NCBI RefSeq assembly: GCF_020819595.1
Contig: NZ_JAJHNP010000020.1
Location: 113,768 to 177,767 of the forward strand
Length of the DNA stretch: 64,000 bases
Direction: 5' to 3'
Origin: Streptomyces barringtoniae
GTDB lineage: Bacteria; Actinomycetota; Actinomycetes; Streptomycetales; Streptomycetaceae
Each line of letters starts with the position of its first letter. Within the stretch, counting starts at the first letter, position 1. This document shows, in pieces, positions 1 through 6,614 of this stretch. Below the pieces are notes generated by a model. The model was not told the DNA's origin. It was given only the letters and a program-made list of their open reading frames with translations, and ran no database searches. The translations under genes were made by a program, and so were the position numbers.

Positions 1-50
1 GCGAGCCGCGCCAGGATCCGGGTCTGCGGCCCGAGGTCGACCATGTTCAT
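1..50 (-). CDS. N-terminus of an unidentified protein, cut by the window edge
   Basis: Only the first 16 codons are inside the window, beginning MNMVDLGPQTR. A good ribosome site (GGAG then GAGG) precedes the ATG, and the gene starts three bases after the stop codon of the upstream membrane-protein gene, so the two are probably cotranscribed and translationally coupled. The opening residues resemble the start of actinobacterial TIGR03086-type (mycothiol-dependent maleylpyruvate isomerase-like) proteins, but 16 residues are too few to decide. Confidence 0.5.
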   Translation of the reverse strand, partial: MNMVDLGPQTRILARL

Positions 51-53
51 GCC

Positions 54-452
54 TCACTCCTTCACGGTTGCGCTCCTCCTGCGAAGTACTGACCGGCCGG
101 CTCCCGAAAACTCATCGGTGCCCCGCAGCCGCTCCCACGGCGATCGTCCGCCGCCCAGGCACCACACCGCGATCACCGGATCGCACAGCGCGCAGCCGAA
201 CGAGGAGTCGTGGGCGAAGGGGATGATCGGGTGCCCCTTGAGGTGGTGCACGACGTCCCAGGCCGTGTGCAGCAGCCAGCCGCCGCCGATCCAGGCCCAG
301 GAGTCCAGTCCCTTGTACGCCACCCAGGTGGCCACCGCGGTGAACACGAACTCCCAGCCGCCCAGCCCTCCGCCACTGAGATAGGCGGCGCCCGCGCCGG
401 CCACCATGACCGCGTTCAGGCGGCGCCGGTGCGGCTCCGGGACGAGGGACAT
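54..452 (-). CDS. small integral membrane protein, DUF6010-like
   Basis: The 132-residue product has hydrophobic segments around residues 15-45 and 50-65 and a conserved-looking loop with H, D, HH and the CALCD motif near residue 90, as in DUF6010 membrane proteins of unknown function. The ATG used here follows in-frame codons (542 down to 453) that encode a further hydrophobic stretch with no ATG, GTG or TTG, closed by a stop at 545-543. The first transmembrane helix of the family therefore seems to be missing from the annotated start, or a frameshift lies in the GC run near 520-535. It reads into the partial gene at the window edge. Function unknown. Confidence 0.65.
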   Translation of the reverse strand: MSLVPEPHRRRLNAVMVAGAGAAYLSGGGLGGWEFVFTAVATWVAYKGLDSWAWIGGGWLLHTAWDVVHHLKGHPIIPFAHDSSFGCALCDPVIAVWCLGGGRSPWERLRGTDEFSGAGRSVLRRRSATVKE

Positions 453-643
453 CGACAGGACGTAGACGAGACCGATCAGGATCGGGGCGAGGTAGCGCGT
501 GGCGCCGACGGTAGGTTCGGGCGGGCGCGCGCCCCAGGGGCATTACCGACAGGTTCCGACGGATTGCCGCCGTCCGCCGGCCCTGCCGGACAAGGCACCT
601 TACCGATCCGCGCCCACCCGCCTTAGACCCACGATGAGCAGGC

Positions 644-1876
644 ATGACGACTTCCTGGACCCTGCTCCGCGTGCTGCGCGGGCGCAACGCGGGGCTGTAT
701 CTGGCGGCGGTGGTGGTGTCGGGCTTCGGCAACTCCGCGCTGTTTCTGGCATCGGGTGTGTGGGTGAAGGACCTCACCGGATCCGACGGCCTGGCCGCGC
801 TGTGCATGTTCGCCACGTGGGCCCCCACCGTGGCCGGCCCGCCGCTGGGCACGATCGCCGACCGGGTGCGGCGCAAGCCCCTGCTGGTGGCTCTGAACGC
901 GGGCCTGGCGGCCCTGCTGCTCACTGTGTGCACCGTGGACTCTCCGGGCGGCCTGTGGCTGCTCTTCACCGTGCTGCTGGTCTACGGCGCCGCCGAGGTC
1001 GTCCACGACGCGGCCGAGTCCGCCCTGGTGACCTCGGCGATCGGCCCGGACCGCCTGGGCGGCTTCAACGGGCTGCGCATGGCCGTCACCGAGGGCATGA
1101 AGCTCGTCGCCCCGCTGACCGGCGCGGGCCTGTACACGGCCTTCGGCGGCCCGGCCGTCGCCTGCCTGGACGCGGGCACCTTCGTGGTCGCCGCCGGGTT
1201 GTACGCCCTGCTGCGGGTGCGCGAGGAACGGCCGGTCCGGTCCGGCGGCAGTTGGCGCGAGGAGACCGCGGAGGGCGTCCGGCACCTGTGGGGTCACCCG
1301 GAACTGCGCCCGCTGGTCCGGGCGGGCGGTACGACGATGCTTTTCACCTCCCTGTGCGGCACGACGCTGTACGCCGTCGTCGACCGGCTCGGCCACTCCC
1401 CCGCGTACACGGGCGTGCTGTACGCCGTCCAGGGCGCCGGTTCGGTGGCGGCCGGGCTCGTCTCGGGCGCCGCGCTGCGGCGGCTCGGTGCGCGCCGGTT
1501 CGCGGCGGCGGGGATCGCGCTGACGGCACTCGCGGTGGCCGCCCGTGCCGTGCCGTCGGACCCGGTGGCCCTCGTGTCGTCCGCGGCGGCCGGTCTCGGC
1601 CTGCCCTGCGTGCTCGTCGCGGTCTTCACCGCCGTGCAGCAGCAGACGCCCGGCCCGCTGCTCGGACGGGCGACGGCCACCGCCGGCACCCTGGTCTTCA
1701 CCCCCAACGCCGTCGGACTGGCCGTAGGCGCGGCCCTGGTCGAACTGGCCTCCCCGGCACTGCTGTTGCCGCTGTACGGCCTCGCGCTGCTCGGGACGGC
1801 GGCTTGCCTGGCTCAGCGCGCCGGCAGCGCCTCGCGCACCGAGGCGAGGTCCGAGTCCGACGCCAACCCGGCGTGA
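644..1876 (+). CDS. MFS transporter, probable exporter
   Basis: The 410-residue protein is hydrophobic throughout, with about 12 predicted membrane helices and the loop 2-3 signature GTIADRVRRK at residues 69-78, which marks the major facilitator superfamily. Its overall character is that of the EntS-like / DHA3 exporter branch, and the substrate cannot be read from sequence. The ATG is only weakly preceded by purines. Its last 64 bases overlap, tail to tail, the end of the convergent gene on the other strand, so the two transcripts can form a double-stranded 3' overlap. Confidence 0.85.
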   Translation: MTTSWTLLRVLRGRNAGLYLAAVVVSGFGNSALFLASGVWVKDLTGSDGLAALCMFATWAPTVAGPPLGTIADRVRRKPLLVALNAGLAALLLTVCTVDSPGGLWLLFTVLLVYGAAEVVHDAAESALVTSAIGPDRLGGFNGLRMAVTEGMKLVAPLTGAGLYTAFGGPAVACLDAGTFVVAAGLYALLRVREERPVRSGGSWREETAEGVRHLWGHPELRPLVRAGGTTMLFTSLCGTTLYAVVDRLGHSPAYTGVLYAVQGAGSVAAGLVSGAALRRLGARRFAAAGIALTALAVAARAVPSDPVALVSSAAAGLGLPCVLVAVFTAVQQQTPGPLLGRATATAGTLVFTPNAVGLAVGAALVELASPALLLPLYGLALLGTAACLAQRAGSASRTEARSESDANPA

Positions 1877-2976
1877 TAGAGCCGCAGTTCGTTCGCGCCC
1901 TGCGCACGCGCGCGTGCCGCGTCCGCCGCGAGTGTGCCGGGGCTGCCGCCCATGCCGGAGACGACGGTGAGGTTGGCGGCCAGCACCGTCCCCTCCCGGG
2001 CCGCTTCGGCGAAGGGCGCCAGCAGGGCCGTACCGCCGGTGCAGGGCACCACCACGCCGTCGGCGACGGCGAGGACGCGGGCGGGGTCGACGCCGGCGTT
2101 GGCGCCGCAGTGGTAGGAGACCGGGTCGGCGTGCAGCAGGACCTGGAAGCCGGCCGGTGCGGCGGCGCGCACGGCGGCGACGGCCTGCTCCTGGAGCGTA
2201 CCGGCGACCTCGTCGCGCCACGCGCGCGTGCGGGCCGCCTTCTCCTCGCCGAGCAGCTTCTCCACCGTCGGCCAGCCCTCGTCGCCCGCCGCGCTCCGCC
2301 ACAGCGGCTCCAGCGCGGCCCGCACGGAAGCGGCCAGCTCCTCGGGATCCAGGCCCTGTTCGCCGTAGCCGGCGCGGCAGGACGGGCAGAAGCACAGGGA
2401 CATCAGGTACTGCCCGGCCTCACCGAGACCGACACCGCCGGTCTTGTCGTGGGCGTGCAGGTGCTGGAGCCCGTACCAGCCGGCGGACTCCAGTTCGGTG
2501 CCCTGCGCGCCGGGGCGTACGGCGGCCTCGGCGGCCAGGTCGACCAGGTACGCGCGCGTGGCGGGCTGGGCGATGCAGGGCGCCCAGGGGTAGTGGTCGC
2601 CGTAGGCGTTGACCACCGAGGTGTCCGGGTGTTCGGCGCCCAGGCGGGAGTTGTGCGCGAGGACGACCCAGGTGTGCACCTCGAGGCCCGCCGCGGCCAG
2701 AGCGGCCGCCGCCTCGCCGTAGGCGTCGCCGGGGGCCCAGCGGCCGGCGGGGTACGGCCTCAGGCCCCGGCCCGCCCAGCGCTCGCCCGGCGGATAGAGG
2801 ACGGCCGCGTACTCGGCGGTGACGATGCGGTGGCGGGGGTGGCGGGGGGTCAGGGCGCGGGTGGAGTGGTAGGCGGCGGCGAGGGTCACCTGTTCCACGC
2901 CGAGCCCGGCGATGCGCGCGGGGGCCTCCGGGTCCCCGCCCACGTCCCAGGGGTAGACGAACGCCGACGCCTTCAC
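1813..2976 (-). CDS. conserved hypothetical protein, TIM-barrel-like, in the uronate locus
   Basis: I do not recognise this 387-residue protein. The GTG at 2976 is chosen because GAAGGAGG lies six bases upstream; a longer frame back to 2997 would put that ribosome site inside the gene. Alternating hydrophobic strands with motifs such as HTWVVLAHN near residue 100, a CFCPSC pair near residue 200 and VLLHADP near residue 280 suggest a barrel fold like that of glycosidase-related proteins, and the CxxC pair could hold a metal. It lies 66 bp behind the aldarate dehydratase gene on the same strand, so it probably acts in the same uronate/aldarate pathway. That role is inference from position only. 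Confidence 0.7.
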   Translation of the reverse strand: MKASAFVYPWDVGGDPEAPARIAGLGVEQVTLAAAYHSTRALTPRHPRHRIVTAEYAAVLYPPGERWAGRGLRPYPAGRWAPGDAYGEAAAALAAAGLEVHTWVVLAHNSRLGAEHPDTSVVNAYGDHYPWAPCIAQPATRAYLVDLAAEAAVRPGAQGTELESAGWYGLQHLHAHDKTGGVGLGEAGQYLMSLCFCPSCRAGYGEQGLDPEELAASVRAALEPLWRSAAGDEGWPTVEKLLGEEKAARTRAWRDEVAGTLQEQAVAAVRAAAPAGFQVLLHADPVSYHCGANAGVDPARVLAVADGVVVPCTGGTALLAPFAEAAREGTVLAANLTVVSGMGGSPGTLAADAARARAQGANELRLYHAGLASDSDLASVREALPAR

Positions 2977-2982
2977 GCGCCC

Positions 2983-3052
2983 TCCTTCGAGCCGCACGGA
3001 CGCTCGCTCACGCGTCCCCCTTCGAGCCGTACCGACGCTCGCTCACGCGTCC
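2983..3052. repeat. 35-bp imperfect tandem duplication at a gene junction
   Basis: Two adjacent 35-bp units, 2983-3017 and 3018-3052, differ at only three positions. On the minus strand each unit carries the TGA that ends the dehydratase gene or its copy, and a purine-rich ribosome site. The second unit covers the last codons of the dehydratase; the first supplies the ribosome site used by the next gene. It looks like a slippage duplication of a stop/ribosome-site junction. Confidence 0.85.
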
Positions 3053-3984
3053 TCCTCCAGCAGCGCGCAGCCCCGCTCGATCAGCTGGGCGAGCTGTTTG
3101 ACATGGTCCTCCGCCGGCTCGTGCAGCGGGGGCCGGACCTCGCCGACGTCCAGGCCGCGCAGCCGTACGCCCGCCTTGACGAGCGAGACGGCGTAGCCGC
3201 GGCCCTGGGCGCGCAGTTCCACGAACGGGCGGTAGAAGCCGTCCAGGAGGCGCCGCAGGGTCGCCGTGTCGCCCGCGGTCAGGGCCCGGTGGTAGGCGAG
3301 GGCGATCTCGGGGGCGAAGCAGAAGACGGCCGAGGAGTACAGGGTGACGCCGAGGGCGTGATAGGCGAGCTGGGTCTGCTCGGCGGTGGGCAGGCCGTTG
3401 AAGTACAGGAAGTCGCCGGGGACTTCGGTGCGTACGGTGCTGATGATCCGCTGCATCAGGTCCAGGTCGCCCAGGCCGTCCTTGAGGCCGATGATCCCGT
3501 CGGTGCGGGCGAGTTCGGCCACCGTCCGCGGGGTGAAGACGGCGTTGTCCCGCTGGTAGACGATCACCGGCAGCCCGGTGGCCGCGGCGACCTCCCGGTA
3601 GTGCCGCAGCAGGCCCTCCTGACCGGCGAGCACGAGGTACGGCGGCATGGCGAGGAGGCCGTCGGCGCCGGCCTGCCCGGCGAGACGGGCGTAGCGGACG
3701 GCGAGCGCGGTGCCGTAGCCGGCGCCCGCGACGACCGGGACACGTCCCTCGGCCGCCTCCACGGCCGCCCGGACGCAGGCCTCGAACTCCTCCGGCAGCA
3801 GCGCGTGGAACTCCCCGGTGCCGCAGCAGGCGAACACGGCGGCGGCACCGGCGGCGACGCCGCGGCGGACGTGGGTGCGGTAGACATCGAGGTCCAGCGA
3901 GCCGTCCGGGCCGTAGGCCGTGACGGGGAAGAAGAGCGGCCCGCTCGGTTCGCGGAGCCGTTCGGTGAGAGGGGCTGGCGTCAC
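3043..3984 (-). CDS. 5-dehydro-4-deoxyglucarate dehydratase (DHDPS/NAL superfamily)
   Basis: This 313-residue class I aldolase-fold enzyme would dehydrate and decarboxylate 5-keto-4-deoxyglucarate to 2-oxoglutarate semialdehyde in the oxidative uronate/aldarate pathway. The Schiff-base lysine is in GLKDG at about residue 168, the catalytic tyrosine in VIVYQRDN at about residue 143, and the phosphate/carboxylate loop in CCGTGEF near residue 54. The GTG start is preceded by AAGGGAGA; an upstream ATG-led extension would run through the operator repeats and is rejected. A divergently read uronate dehydrogenase makes the substrate pathway explicit. Glucarate/galactarate dehydratase, needed between the two, is not in the window. 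Confidence 0.88.
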   Translation of the reverse strand: MTPAPLTERLREPSGPLFFPVTAYGPDGSLDLDVYRTHVRRGVAAGAAAVFACCGTGEFHALLPEEFEACVRAAVEAAEGRVPVVAGAGYGTALAVRYARLAGQAGADGLLAMPPYLVLAGQEGLLRHYREVAAATGLPVIVYQRDNAVFTPRTVAELARTDGIIGLKDGLGDLDLMQRIISTVRTEVPGDFLYFNGLPTAEQTQLAYHALGVTLYSSAVFCFAPEIALAYHRALTAGDTATLRRLLDGFYRPFVELRAQGRGYAVSLVKAGVRLRGLDVGEVRPPLHEPAEDHVKQLAQLIERGCALLEEDA

Positions 3985-4006
3985 GGGCTCTCCCTTGGGA
4001 CACGCC

Positions 4007-4052
4007 GGTGCATGTTTCACGGGTGCATGTTTCTGATCCACGTCCATATTTC
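4007..4052. promoter_or_regulatory. triple operator-like repeat upstream of the aldarate dehydratase
   Basis: On the plus strand GGTGCATGTTTC occurs at 4007-4018 and again at 4022-4033, followed by the related CCATATTTC at 4044-4052. On the gene's own strand these read GAAACATGCAC twice and GAAATATGG once. They lie just downstream of the predicted transcription start of the leftward gene, a position that suits a roadblock repressor. A related GAATATCGGC sits at the start of the divergent transcript. The regulator is not identified. Confidence 0.5.
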
Positions 4053-4063
4053 TGAACGCGACC

Positions 4064-4093
4064 ACGCTAAGGGCGCTTCTTGTGGCAGGTCAA
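4064..4093 (-). promoter_or_regulatory. promoter of the aldarate dehydratase gene
   Basis: On the minus strand TTGACC (4093-4088) is followed after 18 bp by TAGCGT (4069-4064), a good match to the vegetative sigma pattern of Streptomyces. The divergent promoter of the dehydrogenase has the same -10 hexamer and the same spacing. Confidence 0.6.
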
Positions 4094-4143
4094 GCAGGCA
4101 AACTCGCAACACCCGGAGCGAATTCGCCGACTCCACGCAACAC

Positions 4144-4173
4144 TTGACGGTGCGCGTCGAAACTCTCTAGCGT
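4144..4173 (+). promoter_or_regulatory. promoter of the uronate dehydrogenase gene
   Basis: TTGACG at 4144-4149 and TAGCGT at 4168-4173 are 18 bp apart, about 40 bp before the ATG. The expected start region, 4177-4198, carries ATGTGAATATCGG, which resembles the repeats in front of the divergent gene, so one regulator may control both directions. Confidence 0.6.
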
Positions 4174-4212
4174 GTCCACGTATGTGAATATCGGCCACAA
4201 GGAGAACCGAGG

Positions 4213-5022
4213 ATGCCAGCTCCCCGCACCGTTCTGCTCACCGGCGCCGCCGGCGGGCTCGGCACCCTGATGCGGTCCCTGCTGCCGGAGTACGGCTACA
4301 CGCTGCGCCTGTTCGACGTGCGCCCCATCGAGGACGCGCCGGACGCGATCACCGCCGACCTCACCGACACGGCGGCCCTGCGCGAGGCCGTACGGGGCGT
4401 GGACGCGGTCCTGCACCTGGCGGGCATCTCCCTGGAGGCCCCCTTCGAGAAGATCCTGAAGTCCAACATCGAGGGCACCTACAACCTCTACGAGGCCGCC
4501 CGCCAGGAGGGCGTGCCCCGGATCGTCTTCGCCTCCTCCAACCACGCCGTCGGCTTCACCCCGGCCCCGCGCCCGGGCGAGCCGCCGATCCCGGTCGACA
4601 CCCCGCGCCGCCCGGACACCTTCTACGGCCTGTCCAAGTCCTTCGGCGAGGACCTCGCCCAGCTGTACTGGGACAAGCACGGCCTGGAGACCGTGTCCGT
4701 GCGCATCGGCTCCTGCTTCCCGGAGCCGACCAGCGTGCGCATGCTCTCGGTGTGGATGAGCCCCGCCGACGGCGCCCGCCTCTTCCACGCGGCCCTGACC
4801 GCCGAGGAGGTCGGCCACACCGTCGTCTACGGCTCCTCCGCCAACACCCGGCTGTGGTGGGACCTGGCCACCGCGCGGGCGCTCGGCTACGAGCCGCAGG
4901 ACGACTCCGAGCCGTACGCCGAGAAGCTGATCGCCGAGCAGGGCGAGCTGGACCCCGACAACCCGGCGCACAGCCACCTGGGCGGGCACTTCGTGAACGA
5001 CCCGCCGGTCTGGCCGTACTGA
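4213..5022 (+). CDS. udh: NAD-dependent uronate dehydrogenase
   Basis: The 269-residue short-chain dehydrogenase/epimerase has the Rossmann motif TGAAGGLG at residues 10-17 and the catalytic YxxxK at Y138-K142, with the serine of ASSNHAVG near 109. Length, the SSNHAVGF segment and the tail match uronate dehydrogenases, which oxidise D-glucuronate or D-galacturonate to the aldarolactone. The start has a strong AAGGAGA ribosome site. The divergent gene encodes the dehydratase of the same pathway, which strongly supports the call over a generic sugar epimerase. Confidence 0.85.
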   Translation: MPAPRTVLLTGAAGGLGTLMRSLLPEYGYTLRLFDVRPIEDAPDAITADLTDTAALREAVRGVDAVLHLAGISLEAPFEKILKSNIEGTYNLYEAARQEGVPRIVFASSNHAVGFTPAPRPGEPPIPVDTPRRPDTFYGLSKSFGEDLAQLYWDKHGLETVSVRIGSCFPEPTSVRMLSVWMSPADGARLFHAALTAEEVGHTVVYGSSANTRLWWDLATARALGYEPQDDSEPYAEKLIAEQGELDPDNPAHSHLGGHFVNDPPVWPY

Positions 5023-5094
5023 GTTCCGCCGGCCGCGGGAAGGCGCACCCCTACCCGGACGCCGCACCACGCGGCCGGCCGGGGCAACCCTGAC

Positions 5095-5121
5095 GGCCCC
5101 GGCTGCCGCCACGCCGGGGCC
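5095..5121 (+). terminator. terminator-like hairpin behind udh
   Basis: GGCCCCGGC and GCCGGGGCC form a perfect 9-bp stem (10 with the flanking C-G pair) around a 9-nt loop, 72 bp after the udh stop codon. There is no T run, as is usual in this genus. Confidence 0.55.
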
Positions 5122-5537
5122 GGTCCCCACGGCGGCCACCGGCGCACCCGGGACACCGACGAACCCCGCCTCGCCACTGCGCCGAGCCGGGCCGCCCAGC
5201 AGCCGCCTCCCGGCGAACACCGTCGGCCGGACACCACCGGCGGCGCCCGCACGGCCCGCAGCCCCGGCGCCTCCCTCCCGGCCGTACCCGCCGTGGCCCC
5301 TCCGGCGAAGGCCACCGGGCCCGGACACACGGCAGCCCCACCGGCCCGCACGCCCTGAGGAGGACGGCCGGCGCGTCGGCCACACCCGCGGCACCCCCGG
5401 CAGCCGGCCGCCCCCGGCGGCGACGACTGCGACCCGGCCACCGCGCAGCACGGAGCCGGAGCCGGGGCCGGGGCGGGAGGGCCCGGAAGGACTCCGGCCG
5501 GAATAGCTCGGGCGGCTCAAAACGATCGTCCGCGCAC

Positions 5538-5566
5538 GCGGGCGGGCACCGAACGGGCCCGCCCGC
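5538..5566. repeat. perfect 10-bp inverted repeat in the intergenic region
   Basis: GCGGGCGGGC (5538-5547) pairs with GCCCGCCCGC (5557-5566) around a 9-nt loop. It could be a terminator read from either side or a structured leader; nothing else identifies it. Confidence 0.45.
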
Positions 5567-5650
5567 CGCCGTGTTCGGGCATCCACGGCGCCCGCTCCCA
5601 CCCCGCCGGGCACGGCCGCGCAGGTCCGCGCCGGGCACCGCCCTCGGTAA

Positions 5651-5743
5651 ACGGGCGCAAACGGGCAGTATCGGGCCCGCAACAGGCCTGGCCACTGCCG
5701 CACGGCCGCTGTAGAACTTCCCCCAAGGGCCCGAACGGGCAGT
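5651..5743. promoter_or_regulatory. ACGGGC repeats in front of the DeoR-type regulator
   Basis: ACGGGC occurs at 5651, 5661 and 5735; the last two extend to ACGGGCAGT. The first two are exactly 10 bp apart, one helical turn. Spaced short repeats of this kind are usual operators of DeoR-family regulators, so autoregulation of the gene at 5767 is plausible, but the region is GC-rich and chance cannot be excluded. Confidence 0.3.
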
Positions 5744-5766
5744 TCCGCGGGAAGGTGGGTGAGGGG

Positions 5767-6537
5767 ATGAGCACAGGGACGGCGGAAGAACGCCAGCGCG
5801 CGATCGTGCGGGCCGCGCGCGCCACCGGATCGGTCGACGTCACCGCGCTCGCCGCCGAGCTGGGCGTGGCCAAGGAGACCATCCGGCGCGATCTGCGCGC
5901 CCTGGAGGACCACGGGCTGGTCCGCCGTACGCACGGCGGCGCCTATCCGGTGGAGAGCGCCGGCTTCGAGACGACGCTCGCCTTCCGCGCCACCAGCCAC
6001 GTCCCCGAGAAGCGCCGGATCGCGGCCGCCGCGGCCGAGCTGCTCGGGGACGCGGAGACGGTCTTCGTGGACGAGGGCTTCACCCCGCAGCTCATCGCCG
6101 AGGCCCTGCCCGCCGAGCGGGCACTGACCGTGGTCACCGCATCCCTGCCGGTCGCGGGCGCCCTGGCGGAGGCCGAGCAGATCCAGGTCCTGCTCCTCGG
6201 CGGCCGGGTCCGGGCCGGCACGCTGGCCACCGTCGACCACTGGACGACGAAGATGCTCGCCGGCTTCGTCATCGACCTCGCCTACATCGGCGCCAACGGC
6301 ATCTCCCGCGAGCATGGCCTCACCACCCCCGACCCGGCGGTCAGCGAGGTCAAGGCGCAGGCGATACGGGCCGCGCGCCGCACCGTCTTCGCGGGCGTGC
6401 ACACCAAGTTCGGCGCGGTCAGCTTCTGCCGGTTCGCCGAGGTCGGCGCGCTGGAGGCGATCGTGACGAGCACCCAGCTCCCGGCCGCCGAGGCCCACCG
6501 CTACTCCCTGCTGGGCCCGCAGGTCATCCGGGTCTGA
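5767..6537 (+). CDS. DeoR/GlpR-family transcriptional regulator of a polyol operon
   Basis: The 256-residue protein has an N-terminal helix-turn-helix at about residues 20-45 (VTALAAELGVAKETIRRDLRAL, shown here only as the start VTALAAELGV and the recognition part TIRRDLRAL) and the DeoR sugar-phosphate sensor domain with the DEGFTPQ, LLGGRVR and GANGIS motifs. The ATG at 5767 is preferred over a GTG 12 bases upstream because GTGAGGGG abuts it. It precedes the importer and dehydrogenase genes on the same strand with a 77-bp gap, so it is their likely local repressor, responding to a phosphorylated polyol or sugar. Confidence 0.85.
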   Translation: MSTGTAEERQRAIVRAARATGSVDVTALAAELGVAKETIRRDLRALEDHGLVRRTHGGAYPVESAGFETTLAFRATSHVPEKRRIAAAAAELLGDAETVFVDEGFTPQLIAEALPAERALTVVTASLPVAGALAEAEQIQVLLLGGRVRAGTLATVDHWTTKMLAGFVIDLAYIGANGISREHGLTTPDPAVSEVKAQAIRAARRTVFAGVHTKFGAVSFCRFAEVGALEAIVTSTQLPAAEAHRYSLLGPQVIRV

Positions 6538-6587
6538 AAGTCCAACTCACTCCCCCTAGAGGCGTTCCACACCGCCAAGTGCCCTTT

Positions 6588-6599
6588 ATATCCCGATAT
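6588..6599. promoter_or_regulatory. short palindrome before the importer genes
   Basis: ATATC-CC-GATAT is a perfect inverted repeat in an AT-rich patch 15 bp before the binding-protein start. It is a candidate operator for the upstream regulator. Confidence 0.35.
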
Positions 6600-6614
6600 C
6601 TTCAGGAGCGATCC

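Larger units (their letters stand above)
5023..5766. other. 744-bp non-coding stretch
   Basis: I see no credible gene here. Frames open on either strand only because the GC content is extreme; they lack ribosome sites and have low-complexity Arg/Gly/Pro products. It holds the terminator behind udh, a perfect 10-bp hairpin at 5538-5566, and several ACGGGC hexamers near the regulator gene. Confidence 0.6.

Noticed and set aside
3985..4065. Longer start for the dehydratase at 4065
   Set aside because: It would translate through the operator repeats and past a good ribosome site placed for the GTG at 3984.
499..4170. Very long open frame on the plus strand across several genes
   Set aside because: It runs antisense or out of frame to well-supported genes (MFS exporter, dehydratase) and has low-complexity Arg/Gly composition; it is a GC-content shadow.
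4090..6498. 802-codon minus-strand frame opposite udh and the DeoR gene
   Set aside because: It is antisense to two genes with recognisable domains and has no ribosome site or motif.
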